Assembly: GCF_902141855.1 (NCBI RefSeq)
Contig: NZ_CABFVH010000002.1
Coordinates: 186,001-250,000 of the forward strand
Direction of reading: 5' to 3'
DNA from: Methylobacterium dankookense
GTDB taxonomy: Bacteria; Pseudomonadota; Alphaproteobacteria; Rhizobiales; Beijerinckiaceae
Length of the DNA stretch: 64,000 nucleotides
Each line of letters opens with the position of its first letter. The stretch's first letter is position 1. The position numbers were made by a program, and so were the translations under genes. Shown piece by piece: positions 1-8,905 of the stretch. Under the pieces are notes generated by a model, which was given only the letters and a program-made list of their open reading frames with translations, was not told where the DNA came from and did not search any database.

Positions 1-80
1 AGGACGAACGGAACCACCTGCAAGGCGATCTCCGCACCGCCTGCGGCGGCGGCCCCTTGCGCGAAGGCGGGGGTGATCAA
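1..80 (-). CDS. yajC: YajC, Sec translocon accessory protein (5' end only)
   Basis: Reading leftward, the first residues are (M)ITPAFAQGAAAAGGAE followed by a hydrophobic start LQVVPFVL, the hallmark N-terminus of alphaproteobacterial YajC, a single-pass inner-membrane protein that associates with SecDF. The gene runs off the left edge, so only about 27 codons are present. Start choice: GAGGAG directly abuts an ATG at 86, leaving no spacing, whereas an in-frame TTG at 80 sits 6 nt downstream of it; TTG is preferred, ATG at 86 is the alternative. A neighbouring DUF815 ATPase is divergent. Identification rests on the short N-terminal motif. Confidence 0.75.
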   Translation of the reverse strand, partial: MITPAFAQGAAAAGGAEIALQVVPFV

Positions 81-312
81 GCGCATCTCCTCAAAAAGCG
101 AAGGCCGGCGCGCTGGCTCGCGGCGCCGGTCCCCTCGAAAAGCGCGCGGACTATAGCCAGGGACGACCCGAAAGCAACGGCGGCCTGGGCTCCGCGACGC
201 CGCGTCCACGCCCGCCCGCCCCGGCCGGTACGCCTTCGCCCTGGATCCCGGTGGCGCGCCGGGTGTAAGCGCCGGATCGTCCCCGATCCGCCACCCGGCT
301 CAAGCGCGTCCC

Positions 313-1182
313 ATGACCACAACCCTCGATACCCTCCTGCCGCTCCTGGAGCGCATCGCCACGGCGCTGGAGCGCGCGGCCCCGCGCGAGCGCACGCCCA
401 CCGACGTGACGCAGGCCGATGCCTTCGTGTGGGGGCCGGACAGACGGCTGCAGCCGGTGCCGCAGGTGAACCGCGTCGAGATGGGCCTGCTCACCGGGAT
501 CGACCGCAACCGCGACATCCTGAGCGAGAATACGGAGCGTTTCGCGAAGGGCCTGCCCGCCAACAACGCCCTGCTCTGGGGCGCGCGCGGCATGGGCAAG
601 TCCTCCCTCGTCAAGGCGGTGCAGGCCGAGGTCAACGCGAAGCGGTCCGCGGGCGCGCTGCCGATGAAGCTCGTCGAGATCCACCGCGAGGACATCGAGG
701 CCCTGCCCGACCTGATGGCCCTGCTCCGGCCCGACCCGCACCGCTGGATCGTGTTCTGCGACGACCTCTCCTTCGACGCGGACGACACCTCGTACAAGTC
801 GCTGAAGACGGCGCTGGACGGCGGCATCGAGGGGCGCCCCGCCAACGTGCTGTTCTACGCGACCTCGAACCGGCGCCACCTGCTCGCCCGCGAGATGGTG
901 GAGAACGAGCGCTCCACCGCGATCAATCCCGGCGAGGCGGTGGAGGAGAAGGTCTCCCTGTCCGACCGGTTCGGCCTCTGGCTCGGCTTCCACAAGTGCA
1001 GCCAGGACGAGTACCTCGCCATGATCCGCGCCTATGTGGACCACCACAAGCTCGCCGTGGAGCCGGAGCGCCTGCGCGCCGAGGCGCTGGAATGGGCGAC
1101 CACGCGCGGCTCGCGCTCGGGCCGCACCGCCTTCCAGTTCATCCAGGACCTCGCCGGACGGCTCGGGCAGACGCTCGGCTGA
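313..1182 (+). CDS. DUF815 family AAA+ ATP-binding protein
   Basis: 289 residues, the normal length of the DUF815 family. The Walker A loop is visible as WGARGMGKSSLVKAV near residue 95 and a Walker B-like stretch WIVFCDDLSF near residue 145, followed by an Asn/Arg-containing sensor region (YATSNRRHLL). The N-terminal 60 residues are family-specific and contain the conserved AFVWGP segment. The family is a soluble P-loop ATPase of unknown cellular role, widely kept next to yajC/secDF in alphaproteobacteria, as here. The ATG start is followed by a plausible N-terminus and lies about 230 bp from the divergent yajC start. Family assignment is firm; function is not known. Confidence 0.9.
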   Translation: MTTTLDTLLPLLERIATALERAAPRERTPTDVTQADAFVWGPDRRLQPVPQVNRVEMGLLTGIDRNRDILSENTERFAKGLPANNALLWGARGMGKSSLVKAVQAEVNAKRSAGALPMKLVEIHREDIEALPDLMALLRPDPHRWIVFCDDLSFDADDTSYKSLKTALDGGIEGRPANVLFYATSNRRHLLAREMVENERSTAINPGEAVEEKVSLSDRFGLWLGFHKCSQDEYLAMIRAYVDHHKLAVEPERLRAEALEWATTRGSRSGRTAFQFIQDLAGRLGQTLG

Positions 1183-1241
1183 GGCCGCAAACGCGAACGG
1201 CGGCCCTCGCGGGCCGCCGTCCTCGATCACGTCCGCAATAC

Positions 1242-2735
1242 TCAGTTGCTGGCGAGCTGGCTCATCGGGTCGACCGGCGCGCCGCCCTTGCGGATCTCGA
1301 AGTGGAGCTGCGGCGAGGTCACGTTGCCCGAGGCGCCGGACTTAGCGATCGTCTGGCCGCGCTTCACCTTCTCGCCGGGCTTCACGTCGATCTCGCCGTT
1401 ATGGGCGTAGGCCGAGACGTAGCCGTTCGAGTGCCGCACCAGAACGAGCTTGCCGTAGCCCTTCACGTCGGAGCCGGCATAGGCGACCGTGCCGTCCTCG
1501 GCGGCCTTCACCGCCGTGCCTTCGGGCACCGCGATGTTGATGCCCTCGTTGCCCGAGGTGCCGTAGCCCGAGATCACGCGGCCCTTGGCCGGCCAGCGGA
1601 AGTTCTGGTCCGCGGCGGCGGGCGCTGCGGCCGCGACCGAGCCGGTGCTGGCGGGCTCGGGCTTCTCCGGAGCCTTGGCGGCGACCTTCTCGGGCTTGGC
1701 CTCGGCCTTCTTCTCCGCCGCGACCTTCTCGGCGGTCTTCTCGGCCGTGGTCTTGGCGGATTTCTCGGCGCTCGCGGCCTTCTCGGCATTGGCCTTGGCG
1801 GCCTTGGCCTCGGCGAGCTTCTTCGCGGCCTCCTTGGCGGCCTCGGCCTTGGCGAGCTTGGCCTCGGCCTCGGCCCGGGCCTTCGCCTCGGCCTTGGCAT
1901 CCACCTTCGGATCGGGCTTAGCGTCGGCCTTGGCGGTCTGGCCTGGGCGGAGGTGCTTCTTCTTGTCGGCCTCCTTCAGGGCGGCCTCCTTGCGGGCCTT
2001 CTCCTCAGCCTGCTTTTCGGCCTGCTTCTCGGCGAGGCGGCGCGCCTCGGCCTCCTTCTCGCGCTTGGCCTCCGCCGCCTTCTTCGCGGAGTCCTTGGCG
2101 GCCTCCTCCTGGCGCCGGGCGTCGTCCTGGCGCTTGGCCTCGGCGGCCTTCACGCGCTCGGACGGGGCGGCCGGCACGGCGCGGGCGGACATCGGGGCGG
2201 GCGACGCGGACGGGTTCATGCCCGACGCGTTGTAGACGGGGATCACGAGCTGGCGGCCGGGGGTGACCTGGCTGGCGCTCGTCAGGCCGTTGGCCTGGAG
2301 GATCGCCGAGGCCGGCACGCCGAAGCGGGTCGACATCTGGTTCAGGCTGTCGTTCTGGGAGACGGTGATCGTGGTGCCGCCGTTGGTGCTCCAGCCGGCG
2401 GCGCCCGTCGAGGCGACGCGGGTGGGCGCCGGGGCGGCCGGCCCATGCGCGCTCGCCACCGGGGCGGCGCGCGGGGTGATCGGCGCGGACGGCGCGCCGA
2501 GCGCCTCGGACTGGATCCGGCCGGTGCGCAACGCGGGCGCGGGCGGCAGGTCGCCGTCCGGCAGGCTGCCGGTGGCCGCGGGCTCGCTCGCATGGTTCGA
2601 GGCGAACGGATTGCTGAAGGGCTCGCCGAACCGCATCGTGTCGGACGAGCAGGCGGCGGTGCCGCCGCCTATGATCCCGATGAGGGCGACGCGCGACAGC
2701 GCCCGAACCCCCAGTCCCGCACCGCGACCCCGCAT
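1242..2735 (-). CDS. NlpD/EnvC-like LysM and degenerate M23 lipoprotein
   Basis: The N-terminus (MRGRGAGLG then a hydrophobic run ending GGTAAC) is a lipoprotein signal with lipobox Cys at about residue 29. A LysM domain follows (VSQNDSLNQMSTRFGVPASA, roughly 120-165), then about 170 residues dominated by Ala, Lys and Glu that should form a long TolA-like helix, and a C-terminal M23 domain (FRWPAKGRVISGYG to the end). The M23 metal ligands are largely lost: the usual HxxxD reads NEGIN and the HxH reads QLH, so it is probably a non-catalytic amidase activator like NlpD rather than an endopeptidase. Start set at 2735; an upstream ATG at 2774 would give a 13-residue longer signal. It follows pcm on the same strand after a hairpin. 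Confidence 0.85.
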   Translation of the reverse strand: MRGRGAGLGVRALSRVALIGIIGGGTAACSSDTMRFGEPFSNPFASNHASEPAATGSLPDGDLPPAPALRTGRIQSEALGAPSAPITPRAAPVASAHGPAAPAPTRVASTGAAGWSTNGGTTITVSQNDSLNQMSTRFGVPASAILQANGLTSASQVTPGRQLVIPVYNASGMNPSASPAPMSARAVPAAPSERVKAAEAKRQDDARRQEEAAKDSAKKAAEAKREKEAEARRLAEKQAEKQAEEKARKEAALKEADKKKHLRPGQTAKADAKPDPKVDAKAEAKARAEAEAKLAKAEAAKEAAKKLAEAKAAKANAEKAASAEKSAKTTAEKTAEKVAAEKKAEAKPEKVAAKAPEKPEPASTGSVAAAAPAAADQNFRWPAKGRVISGYGTSGNEGINIAVPEGTAVKAAEDGTVAYAGSDVKGYGKLVLVRHSNGYVSAYAHNGEIDVKPGEKVKRGQTIAKSGASGNVTSPQLHFEIRKGGAPVDPMSQLASN

Positions 2736-2872
2736 CGACGCACCCGTTTGCCTGACGCAACTTGATGCGACCATTCAAACCGGATTCAGGTTAAACAAGT
2801 GTTCTCGTAAACCACGTTCGGCCGTCCCGCGGAACCTTTCGGGCGGCCCCGCCTGCCGCGCGCGCCTGTCCC

Positions 2873-2892
2873 CTCCTCCTTGCAGGGAGGAG
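2873..2892. terminator. Hairpin after pcm
   Basis: A 7-bp perfect stem (CTCCTCC at 2873-2879 with GGAGGAG at 2886-2892) and 6-nt loop lie 40 bp beyond the pcm stop codon on the minus strand. No long U tract follows. It could end the serS-surE-pcm transcript or be a small intergenic palindrome. Confidence 0.4.
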
Positions 2893-2931
2893 AGACCCGC
2901 TCACGAGCGAAGCGATTCATCGGATCGGGTA

Positions 2932-3585
2932 TCAGGTGGCGAGCGAGCGCCCCGGGACCAGGGCGGCGAGGCGCGCCGGGGGGCCGGCGTCGCAGCCATC
3001 GGTGTCGCGCAGATAGGCGGCGAGCCGGCAGCCGCCCTCGGCTTCCGCGAGCCCGGTGACGAGGCGCCCACCCGGCTTCAGCGCCGCGAGCCAGTGCGGC
3101 TTCAGCGCCGGCACGCTGCCGTGGACGAGGATGCGGTCGTAGCTGCCCTCCACCGGCGCGAGGCCGTCCGCATGCAGCACGCGCGGGCCGGCGCTCCCGA
3201 GCCGCGCGCGCGCATGGCCGACGAGCGCGGCGTAGCGCTCCAGGCTGGTCACCGCGGCGCCGAGATCGGCCATGAGGGCGGTGACGTAGCCGGAGCCGGT
3301 GCCGATCTCCAGCACGCTCTGGCCCGGCGCGAGGCGCAGCAGCGCCAGCATGGCCGCGACCGTGGCCGGCGCCGTCATCGCCGCGCCGCAGGGCAGCGGC
3401 AGGGCGATGTCCCGCCGGGCGAGATCCCGGTGCTCGGGCAGCGCGAAGCGGGCGCGCGGCACCCGCTCGAAGGCGCGCAGCAGGGCGGTGTCGCGCAGGC
3501 CCCGACCGCGCAGGGCCAGCACGAAGGCGGCGTTCTCCACCGCCTGCGCGTCGCCCTCCCCGGCTCCCGGCTCCGATGCCTCCAC
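2932..3585 (-). CDS. pcm: Protein-L-isoaspartate O-methyltransferase
   Basis: 217 residues, typical PIMT length. The SAM-binding motif I is VLEIGTGSGYVTALMADLG near residue 90, preceded by the family segment in which the substrate loop normally lies (ALPLPCGAAMTAPATVAAML). The enzyme methylates L-isoaspartyl residues formed by protein ageing, starting their repair. It begins 4 nt after the surE stop; surE and pcm pairing is widely conserved and indicates co-transcription in a serS-surE-pcm operon. The C-terminal part is somewhat divergent (AYLRDTDGCDAGPPARLAAL). Confidence 0.9.
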   Translation of the reverse strand: MEASEPGAGEGDAQAVENAAFVLALRGRGLRDTALLRAFERVPRARFALPEHRDLARRDIALPLPCGAAMTAPATVAAMLALLRLAPGQSVLEIGTGSGYVTALMADLGAAVTSLERYAALVGHARARLGSAGPRVLHADGLAPVEGSYDRILVHGSVPALKPHWLAALKPGGRLVTGLAEAEGGCRLAAYLRDTDGCDAGPPARLAALVPGRSLAT

Positions 3586-3589
3586 GCGC

Positions 3590-4354
3590 TCAGCCGGCGA
3601 AGGCCTGGGCGAAGCGGGTCAGCGTCGGCTCGTCGGTGAGGTCGAGGCGCAGGGGGGTCACCGAGATCCGCTTCTCGGCGATGGCCTTGAGGTCGGAGCC
3701 GTTGCCCGGCTCGAACCGCGCCTTGGCGAAGGCCAGCCAGAAATAGGGGTTGCCGCGCCCGTCCGTGCGCGCGTCGATGGCGAGCAGCGCCTGGTTGCGC
3801 TGCCCCTGGGCCGCCACTGCGATGCCGGCGACGTCCTCCGGCTCGCAATCGGGGAAGTTCACGTTGACGAGGATGCCGGGATCGAAGCCGACATCGAGGA
3901 TCTTTCGCACCACCGTCGCCCCGTGCGTGCGGGCGCAGTGCCAGCGGACGTTGCCGCGCCCGCCCGGCCCGTAGGCCTGGCTCATGGCGATCGACTTCAC
4001 CCCGAGGATGGTGCCCTCCATCGCCGCCGCGATGGTGCCGGAATAGGTCACGTCCTCCGCGACGTTCTGGCCGCGGTTGACCCCCGACAGGACGAGGTCC
4101 GGCGGATGGTCGCCGAGGATGTGGCGCACGCCCATGATCACGCAGTCCGAGGGCGTGCCCTTGATGGCGAAGCGCGTCTCGGAGGCCTGGCGCAGGCGAA
4201 GCGGATCGTTCAGCGAGAGCGAGTGCGACACGCCGGACTGGTCGCTCTCCGGCGCCACCACCCAGACGTCGTCCGAGATCTCGCGGGCGATCTCCTCCAG
4301 GATGGCGAGGCCCGGCGCGTGGATGCCGTCGTCGTTGGTGACGAGAATGCGCAT
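3590..4354 (-). CDS. surE: 5'/3'-nucleotidase SurE
   Basis: 254 residues. The N-terminus [16 protein letters not shown] carries the paired Asp residues that bind the divalent metal, and LSGVNRGQNVAEDVTYSGT carries the conserved Asn and Ser/Thr loop. SurE removes phosphate from nucleoside monophosphates and short polyphosphates and is linked to stationary-phase survival. Its ATG overlaps the serS stop by one base (TGATG), so it is translationally coupled behind serS and ahead of pcm. Nothing is truncated. Confidence 0.95.
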   Translation of the reverse strand: MRILVTNDDGIHAPGLAILEEIAREISDDVWVVAPESDQSGVSHSLSLNDPLRLRQASETRFAIKGTPSDCVIMGVRHILGDHPPDLVLSGVNRGQNVAEDVTYSGTIAAAMEGTILGVKSIAMSQAYGPGGRGNVRWHCARTHGATVVRKILDVGFDPGILVNVNFPDCEPEDVAGIAVAAQGQRNQALLAIDARTDGRGNPYFWLAFAKARFEPGNGSDLKAIAEKRISVTPLRLDLTDEPTLTRFAQAFAG

Positions 4355-5640
4355 CAGCTGGCAGGCCCCTCGATCCGGTTCAGGCCGCCCATATAGGGCT
4401 GGAGGACGGACGGGATCGTGACGCTGCCGTCCGGGTTCTGGTAGTTCTCCATCACGGCGATGAGCGCGCGGCCGACCGCGACGCCCGAGCCGTTGAGAGT
4501 GTGGACGTAATGCACGCCCTTGCCCTCCTTGGGGCGGTAGCGTGCGTTCATCCGCCGCGCCTGGAAATCGCCGCAGACCGAGCAGGACGAGATCTCGCGA
4601 TAGGTCTCCTGGCCCGGCACCCAGACCTCGATGTCGTAGGTCTTGCGCGAGGCGAAGCCCATGTCGCCGGTGCAGAGGGTCATCACCCGATAGGTGAGGT
4701 CGAGCTTCTTCAGCACCGCCTCGGCGCAGGCGAGCATGCGCTCGTGCTCCTCCTCCGACTTCTCGGGCGCGGTGATCGAGACCAGCTCGACCTTGTTGAA
4801 CTGGTGCTGGCGCAGCATGCCGCGGGTGTCGCGCCCCGCCGCGCCAGCCTCGGCGCGGAAGCAGGGGGTCAGCGCAGTGAAGCGGAGCGGCAGCTCGTCC
4901 TCGGTGAGGATCGACTCGCGCACGAGGTTGGTGAGCGGGACCTCGGCGGTGGGGATGAGCCAGAAGCCGTCGCCCGCCGCGAACTGGTCGTCGCGGAACT
5001 TTGGCAACTGGGCCGTGCCGAACATCGCGTCGTCGCGCACGAGGACCGGGGGCACCACTTCCATATAGCCGTGCTCCTGCGTGTGCAGATCGAGCATGAA
5101 CTGGCCGAGTGCCCGTTCCAGCCGCGCGAGCTGACCTTTGAGCACCACGAAGCGCGAGCCGGAGAGCTTGGCCGCCGCCTCGAAATCCATCAGCCCAGTG
5201 GCCTCGCCGAGCTCGAAATGCTGGCGCCCGGCGGTCAGGCGCTCGCGGCTCGCGTCGAAGCGGCGGTACTCCACGTTGCCGTGCTCGTCGGCGCCTTCCG
5301 GCACATCGTCCTTCGGCCGGTTCGGGATCGCGGCGAGGCGCTCGTCGAGGACCTTGCCGGCCTCCCCCTGCGCCGCGTCGAGCCCCGGCGCCTCGTCCTT
5401 CAGGCGGGCGACTTCGGCCATGAGTTCGGTGGCGCGGGCCTCGTCCTTCGCCTTCTTGGCGCCGCCGATCTCCTTGGCGAGCGCGTTGCGCCGCTCCTGG
5501 TTCGCCTGCGCGGCCGAGATCGCGGCCTTGCGCGCGTCGTCCAGCGCGATCAGCTCGGCGGAGAGGGGCGCGAGACCGCGGCGTTCGAGGTCGCGGTCGA
5601 ACGCGGCCGGGTTCTCGCGGATGGCGCGGATGTCGTGCAT
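4354..5640 (-). CDS. serS: Seryl-tRNA synthetase
   Basis: 428 residues beginning [22 protein letters not shown], the standard SerRS start; the reading frame is open further upstream but the added sequence is low-complexity and not homologous. The N-terminal coiled-coil arm that contacts the long variable arm of tRNA-Ser covers about residues 30-110. Class II motif 2 ([20 protein letters not shown], near 270) and motif 3 ([20 protein letters not shown], near 395) are intact. It charges tRNA-Ser and, through SelA-type systems where present, tRNA-Sec. First gene of the serS-surE-pcm operon. Confidence 0.96.
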   Translation of the reverse strand: MHDIRAIRENPAAFDRDLERRGLAPLSAELIALDDARKAAISAAQANQERRNALAKEIGGAKKAKDEARATELMAEVARLKDEAPGLDAAQGEAGKVLDERLAAIPNRPKDDVPEGADEHGNVEYRRFDASRERLTAGRQHFELGEATGLMDFEAAAKLSGSRFVVLKGQLARLERALGQFMLDLHTQEHGYMEVVPPVLVRDDAMFGTAQLPKFRDDQFAAGDGFWLIPTAEVPLTNLVRESILTEDELPLRFTALTPCFRAEAGAAGRDTRGMLRQHQFNKVELVSITAPEKSEEEHERMLACAEAVLKKLDLTYRVMTLCTGDMGFASRKTYDIEVWVPGQETYREISSCSVCGDFQARRMNARYRPKEGKGVHYVHTLNGSGVAVGRALIAVMENYQNPDGSVTIPSVLQPYMGGLNRIEGPAS

Positions 5641-6029
5641 GGCTTCAGGCTCGGGACGTGTCCGCGCCCGCTTTGCAGCATGACGGCCGGGCCGACAAGG
5701 TTTGCGGGCGCGGCGCGCCCTCCCTCTCCCCTCTGCGGGAGAGGGTGACCCTCGCGTCAGCGAGGGTCGGGAATGGGGAGCTCGGCTTCCGGGCTTTCGC
5801 AGGAACCGCGACAGGCCCCCTCTCCCGAACGGGAGAGGGGACCCGCGAACCATCCTGAGCCGTCGCTGCCCTCCCCGATCCCGGGGCCGCGGAGGAAGGA
5901 CGCGATGCCCAAGGCCGAACCCTGCCGCATTTGACAATCCCCGCCCGATCACCGACACGGCCCGCCGCGACGCCGCGCCGGGGCGGATCCGCCGCGGCCG
6001 GGATGGCGCTCCTCGATGACGGACCACGC
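5641..6029. repeat. Divergent intergenic region with palindromic repeat block
   Basis: This 389-bp gap separates serS from the divergent glycosyltransferase operon. Three perfect hairpins occupy 5722-5840: a 9-bp stem CCCTCTCCC/GGGAGAGGG at 5722-5745, a 9-bp stem GACCCTCGC/GCGAGGGTC at 5747-5768, and a 10-bp stem at 5817-5840 with the same core as the first. The same stem core recurs at 59577-59768, so this is a dispersed REP-like element. The outer parts must hold both promoters, but I could not place -35/-10 boxes. No credible gene is seen. Confidence 0.6.
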
Positions 6030-7739
6030 ATGACCAGCCTGTCCGCAGGCCGCGCGGGGACCGCGGACCCCGATCTGATCGACCGTCTGCCAGGCCTCGC
6101 CGCTCTGACGCATGCCCGGGCCTGCGCCGCCCTGCTCCTCCTCGCCCTCGTCCTGTTCCTGCCGGGGCAGATCGCGCTCCAGCCCATGGACCGCGACGAG
6201 CCGCGCTTCGCGCAAGCCTCGAAGCAGATGCTGGAGACGGGCGACCTCGTGGACATCCGCTTCCAGGGGGAGGCGCGCCACAAGAAGCCGGTCGGCATCT
6301 ACTGGCTGCAGGCGGCGAGCGTCGCGGCGGGCGAGGCGCTGGGCGTGCCGGCCGCGCGCACCACCATCGCCCTGTACCGCATCCCCTCGCTGCTGGGCGC
6401 CTGCGCGGCCCTGCTCCTGAGCTACTGGGCGGCGCTGGCCTTCCTCAACCGGCGCGGCGCGCTCCTCGCTGCCGCCCTGTTCGGCGCCTGCCTGATGCTC
6501 TCGGCGGAGGCGCGCCTCGCCAAGACCGACGCGGTGCTCACCGCCTGCGCGGTGGCGAGCTTCGGGGCGCTCGCCCGGGCCTGGCTCTCGCGGGGCACCC
6601 TGGTGCCGCTGCCGCGCTCGAGCCTCGTCGCCTTCTGGGGCGGGCTGGCCCTCGGGGTCTTGGTGAAAGGCCCGATGGTGCCGCTCTTCGTGGGCCTGCC
6701 CGCCATCGCCCTCTCCGTGCGGGAGCGGGATTGGCACTGGCTGGCGCGCCTGCGGCCCGGGCTCGGCCTTGCCGTGGTGGCGCTCGCCGTCGCGCCCTGG
6801 TTCCTCGCCATCGCCTGGAAGAGCGGCGGCGCCTTCTTCTCGGAGGCGGTCGGCCACGACATGCTCGGCAAGGTGGGCGGCGCGAAGGAGAAGCACTGGG
6901 GCCCGCCCGGCGCCTACACCATCGCCTTCTTCGCCACCTTCTGGCCGGGCGCGGCCTTCGCGGCTCTGAGCCTGCCCTTCGCGTGGCGCATGCGGAGCGA
7001 CGACGCGGTCGCCTTCCTGATCGCCGCGGTGCTGCCGGCCTGGCTGATCTTCGAGGCCGTGCCGACGAAGCTCCCCCATTACGTGCTGCCGCTGATGCCG
7101 GCCTTCGCGATCCTCACGGTTCTCGGCCTGCGCGCCGGCGTGCTCGATCCGGCCCGGCGCGGCGCGGGCGCGGTCGCCGCCCTCGTCTGGGCGATTCCCG
7201 TGGGGATCACGATCGGCCTCGTCGCTGCGGGCTGGCAGCTCGACCATCGGATCCCCTGGGCTGCGCTGCCGCTCCTCCTCGGCGCCTGCGGCCTGGCGCT
7301 CGCGAGCTGGTCGGCCTTCCGTGCCGCTGCGCCGGAGCGCGCCCTGGTCCTCGCGGTGCTCGCGAGTCTGCTGCTGGCGCCCGGCCTGTTCGGCCTCGCG
7401 CAGCGGGAGATCCCGGCCCTCAAGGTCTCGCCGCGGCTTGCCGCGATCCGCGATGCCCTGCCCTGCCGGGATCCGCAGGTGGCGAGCCTCGGCTATCGCG
7501 AGCCGAGCCTCGTCTTCCTGATCGGCACCGATCTCGCCACGCCGCCCTCGGGCGCGGCCGGGGCGGACTTCCTGCGGGCGGGCGGCTGCCGCCTGCTCTT
7601 CGTGGAGGACCGGCTCGCGGCCGAGTTCGCGGCCGCCCGCGGCGATGCCCCGGCGTCGGCCGAGGTCGGCCGGGTGGACGGCTTCAACATCAATGGCGGA
7701 CGGCGCATCGGCCTCACCGCCTACGCGGTGGTCCCGTGA
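6030..7739 (+). CDS. ArnT/PMT-like polytopic glycosyltransferase
   Basis: 569 residues with about ten to twelve hydrophobic segments. The first large periplasmic loop carries [19 protein letters not shown], the acidic-pair signature of the GT83/ArnT and GT39 families, which transfer sugars from polyprenyl-phosphate donors. [10 protein letters not shown] and [14 protein letters not shown] are also ArnT-family segments. The start at 6030 ([10 protein letters not shown]) was chosen because upstream in-frame sequence is arginine-rich and unstructured. It overlaps the following GT2 gene by 4 nt (GTGA). Inferred role: outer-leaflet addition of a sugar to lipid A or another envelope lipid. The substrate cannot be read from sequence. 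Confidence 0.85.
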   Translation: MTSLSAGRAGTADPDLIDRLPGLAALTHARACAALLLLALVLFLPGQIALQPMDRDEPRFAQASKQMLETGDLVDIRFQGEARHKKPVGIYWLQAASVAAGEALGVPAARTTIALYRIPSLLGACAALLLSYWAALAFLNRRGALLAAALFGACLMLSAEARLAKTDAVLTACAVASFGALARAWLSRGTLVPLPRSSLVAFWGGLALGVLVKGPMVPLFVGLPAIALSVRERDWHWLARLRPGLGLAVVALAVAPWFLAIAWKSGGAFFSEAVGHDMLGKVGGAKEKHWGPPGAYTIAFFATFWPGAAFAALSLPFAWRMRSDDAVAFLIAAVLPAWLIFEAVPTKLPHYVLPLMPAFAILTVLGLRAGVLDPARRGAGAVAALVWAIPVGITIGLVAAGWQLDHRIPWAALPLLLGACGLALASWSAFRAAAPERALVLAVLASLLLAPGLFGLAQREIPALKVSPRLAAIRDALPCRDPQVASLGYREPSLVFLIGTDLATPPSGAAGADFLRAGGCRLLFVEDRLAAEFAAARGDAPASAEVGRVDGFNINGGRRIGLTAYAVVP

Positions 7740-8470
7740 GCGCGATCCTTCTGAGCGTCGTGGTGCCGGTCCGGAACGAGGCCGGCAACGTCGCGGCTCT
7801 GGTGGCCGAGCTGGAGCAGGCCTGCGCGCCGCTCGCCCCCTTCGAGGTGATCTACGTGGACGACGGCTCCACCGACGCCACGCCCGAGATCCTGGCGGAC
7901 GAGCGGCGGGACAGGCCCTGGCTGCGCGTGCTGCGCCACGAGCGCAGCGCCGGCCAGTCGGCAGCCGTGCGCAGCGGCGTCGCCGCGGCCCGCGGGCCGA
8001 TCATCGCCACCCTCGACGGCGACGGCCAGAACGACCCGGCCTACATCCCGGCGCTGTTCACGGCGCTCGAGGATGGCGGGCCCCGGGCCGGCCTCGCCCA
8101 GGGGCAGCGCCAGGGCCGCAAGGACGGCGCCTTCAAGATGCTGCAATCGCGCATCGCCAACGGGGTGCGCGGGCGCATCCTGAACGATTCGACCCGCGAC
8201 ACCGGCTGCGGCCTCAAGGTGTTCCGCCGCGCGGTCTACCTGCGGCTGCCCTATTTCGACGCGCTGCACCGCTTCATGCCGGCCCTCGTCGCCCGCGAGG
8301 GCTACGTCGTCGTCCACCGCGACGTGGTCGACCGCCCGCGCTTCTCGGGCACCTCGAATTACGGCCTGTTCGACCGGCTCTGGGTCGGCATCCTCGACCT
8401 CGCCGGGGTGTGGTGGCTGATCCGGCGCAAGCGCGCGACGCCCGAGGTGGCGGAGGTGGAACCGTGCTGA
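7736..8470 (+). CDS. GT2 glycosyltransferase, polyprenyl-phosphate sugar synthase type
   Basis: 244 residues, GTG start overlapping the previous stop. The N-terminus [20 protein letters not shown] and the nucleotide-sugar motifs YVDDGSTD and TLDGDGQNDP place it in the GT-A family GT2 with DPM1/ArnC-type enzymes. There is no C-terminal pair of membrane helices as in GtrB, only a short hydrophobic stretch (GILDLAGVWWLI). Such enzymes load a sugar from a nucleotide donor onto polyprenyl phosphate on the cytoplasmic face, which would supply the ArnT-like transferase encoded just upstream. Its end overlaps the LABN gene by 7 nt, so the three genes form one translation-coupled operon. Confidence 0.9.
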   Translation: MSAILLSVVVPVRNEAGNVAALVAELEQACAPLAPFEVIYVDDGSTDATPEILADERRDRPWLRVLRHERSAGQSAAVRSGVAAARGPIIATLDGDGQNDPAYIPALFTALEDGGPRAGLAQGQRQGRKDGAFKMLQSRIANGVRGRILNDSTRDTGCGLKVFRRAVYLRLPYFDALHRFMPALVAREGYVVVHRDVVDRPRFSGTSNYGLFDRLWVGILDLAGVWWLIRRKRATPEVAEVEPC

Positions 8471-8799
8471 TCCAGCTCGCCGAGGACCTGCCGGCCTATT
8501 TCTACGACGTCTTCGTCACCCGCTTCGATTTCTGGCTGGTCTTCGGCATCGTCGCGCAGCTCGTCTTCGGCTCGCGCTTCATCCTGCAATGGCTCGCCAG
8601 CGAGCGGGCCGGGCGCAGCGTGATGCCGCTCTCGTTCTGGTTCCTGTCGATCCTCGGCGGGTTGATGACCCTGGTCTACGGCTTCGTGCGCAAGGAGCCG
8701 GTGATCATCATCGGCCAGGGCCTCTCGACGGGGATCTACCTGCGCAACCTCGCCCTGATCTTCCGCGAGCGGCGGAAGACCCGGCAGGCGGGGCGATAA
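8464..8799 (+). CDS. Lipid A biosynthesis N-terminal domain (LABN) membrane protein
   Basis: 111 residues, GTG start. Hydrophobic segments include FDFWLVFGIVAQLVFGSRF, the SVMPLSFWFLSILGGLMTLVY region and VIIIGQGLSTGIYLRNLALI, the pattern of the LABN domain (named for a region once annotated with LpxB). The conserved motif FILQWLASERAGRSVMPLSF is present. The family resembles small PQ-loop-like transporters and is repeatedly found beside GT2 and GT83 genes of lipid A modification; a role in moving or presenting the polyprenyl-sugar is inference. Last gene of the three-gene operon, followed by a strong palindrome. Confidence 0.85.
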   Translation: MLIQLAEDLPAYFYDVFVTRFDFWLVFGIVAQLVFGSRFILQWLASERAGRSVMPLSFWFLSILGGLMTLVYGFVRKEPVIIIGQGLSTGIYLRNLALIFRERRKTRQAGR

Positions 8800-8858
8800 G
8801 ACCGAACCGCGCTGCGGTTCGGCCGCGCGACTGCGCGGCGGCGGTCGTCCGCCGGACG

Positions 8859-8889
8859 TGCCGATCCCGACCCGTGGTCGGGATCGGCA
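8859..8889. terminator. Strong hairpin between convergent genes
   Basis: Perfect 13-bp arms (8859-8871 and 8877-8889, core CCGATCCCGAC) with a 5-nt loop lie between the convergent LABN and metC genes. It could act as a bidirectional terminator. A smaller GAACCGC/GCGGTTC hairpin precedes it near 8804-8820. Confidence 0.65.
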
Positions 8890-8905
8890 CACTCGGACAA
8901 AGCCG

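Noticed and set aside
1900..2180. Tandem DNA repeat
   Set aside because: The Lys/Ala/Glu-rich codons look repetitive but have no fixed period; this is low-complexity protein coding.
1585..2235. Ala/Ser-rich plus-strand frame over the Lys/Ala/Glu helix
   Set aside because: Arises from the complement of the repetitive codons of the lipoprotein helix; not a separate gene.
57..2765. Very long plus-strand open frame of 902 codons
   Set aside because: It is an antisense shadow over the NlpD-like gene with Arg/Gly/Leu-rich composition and no domain; such open frames are common at this GC content.
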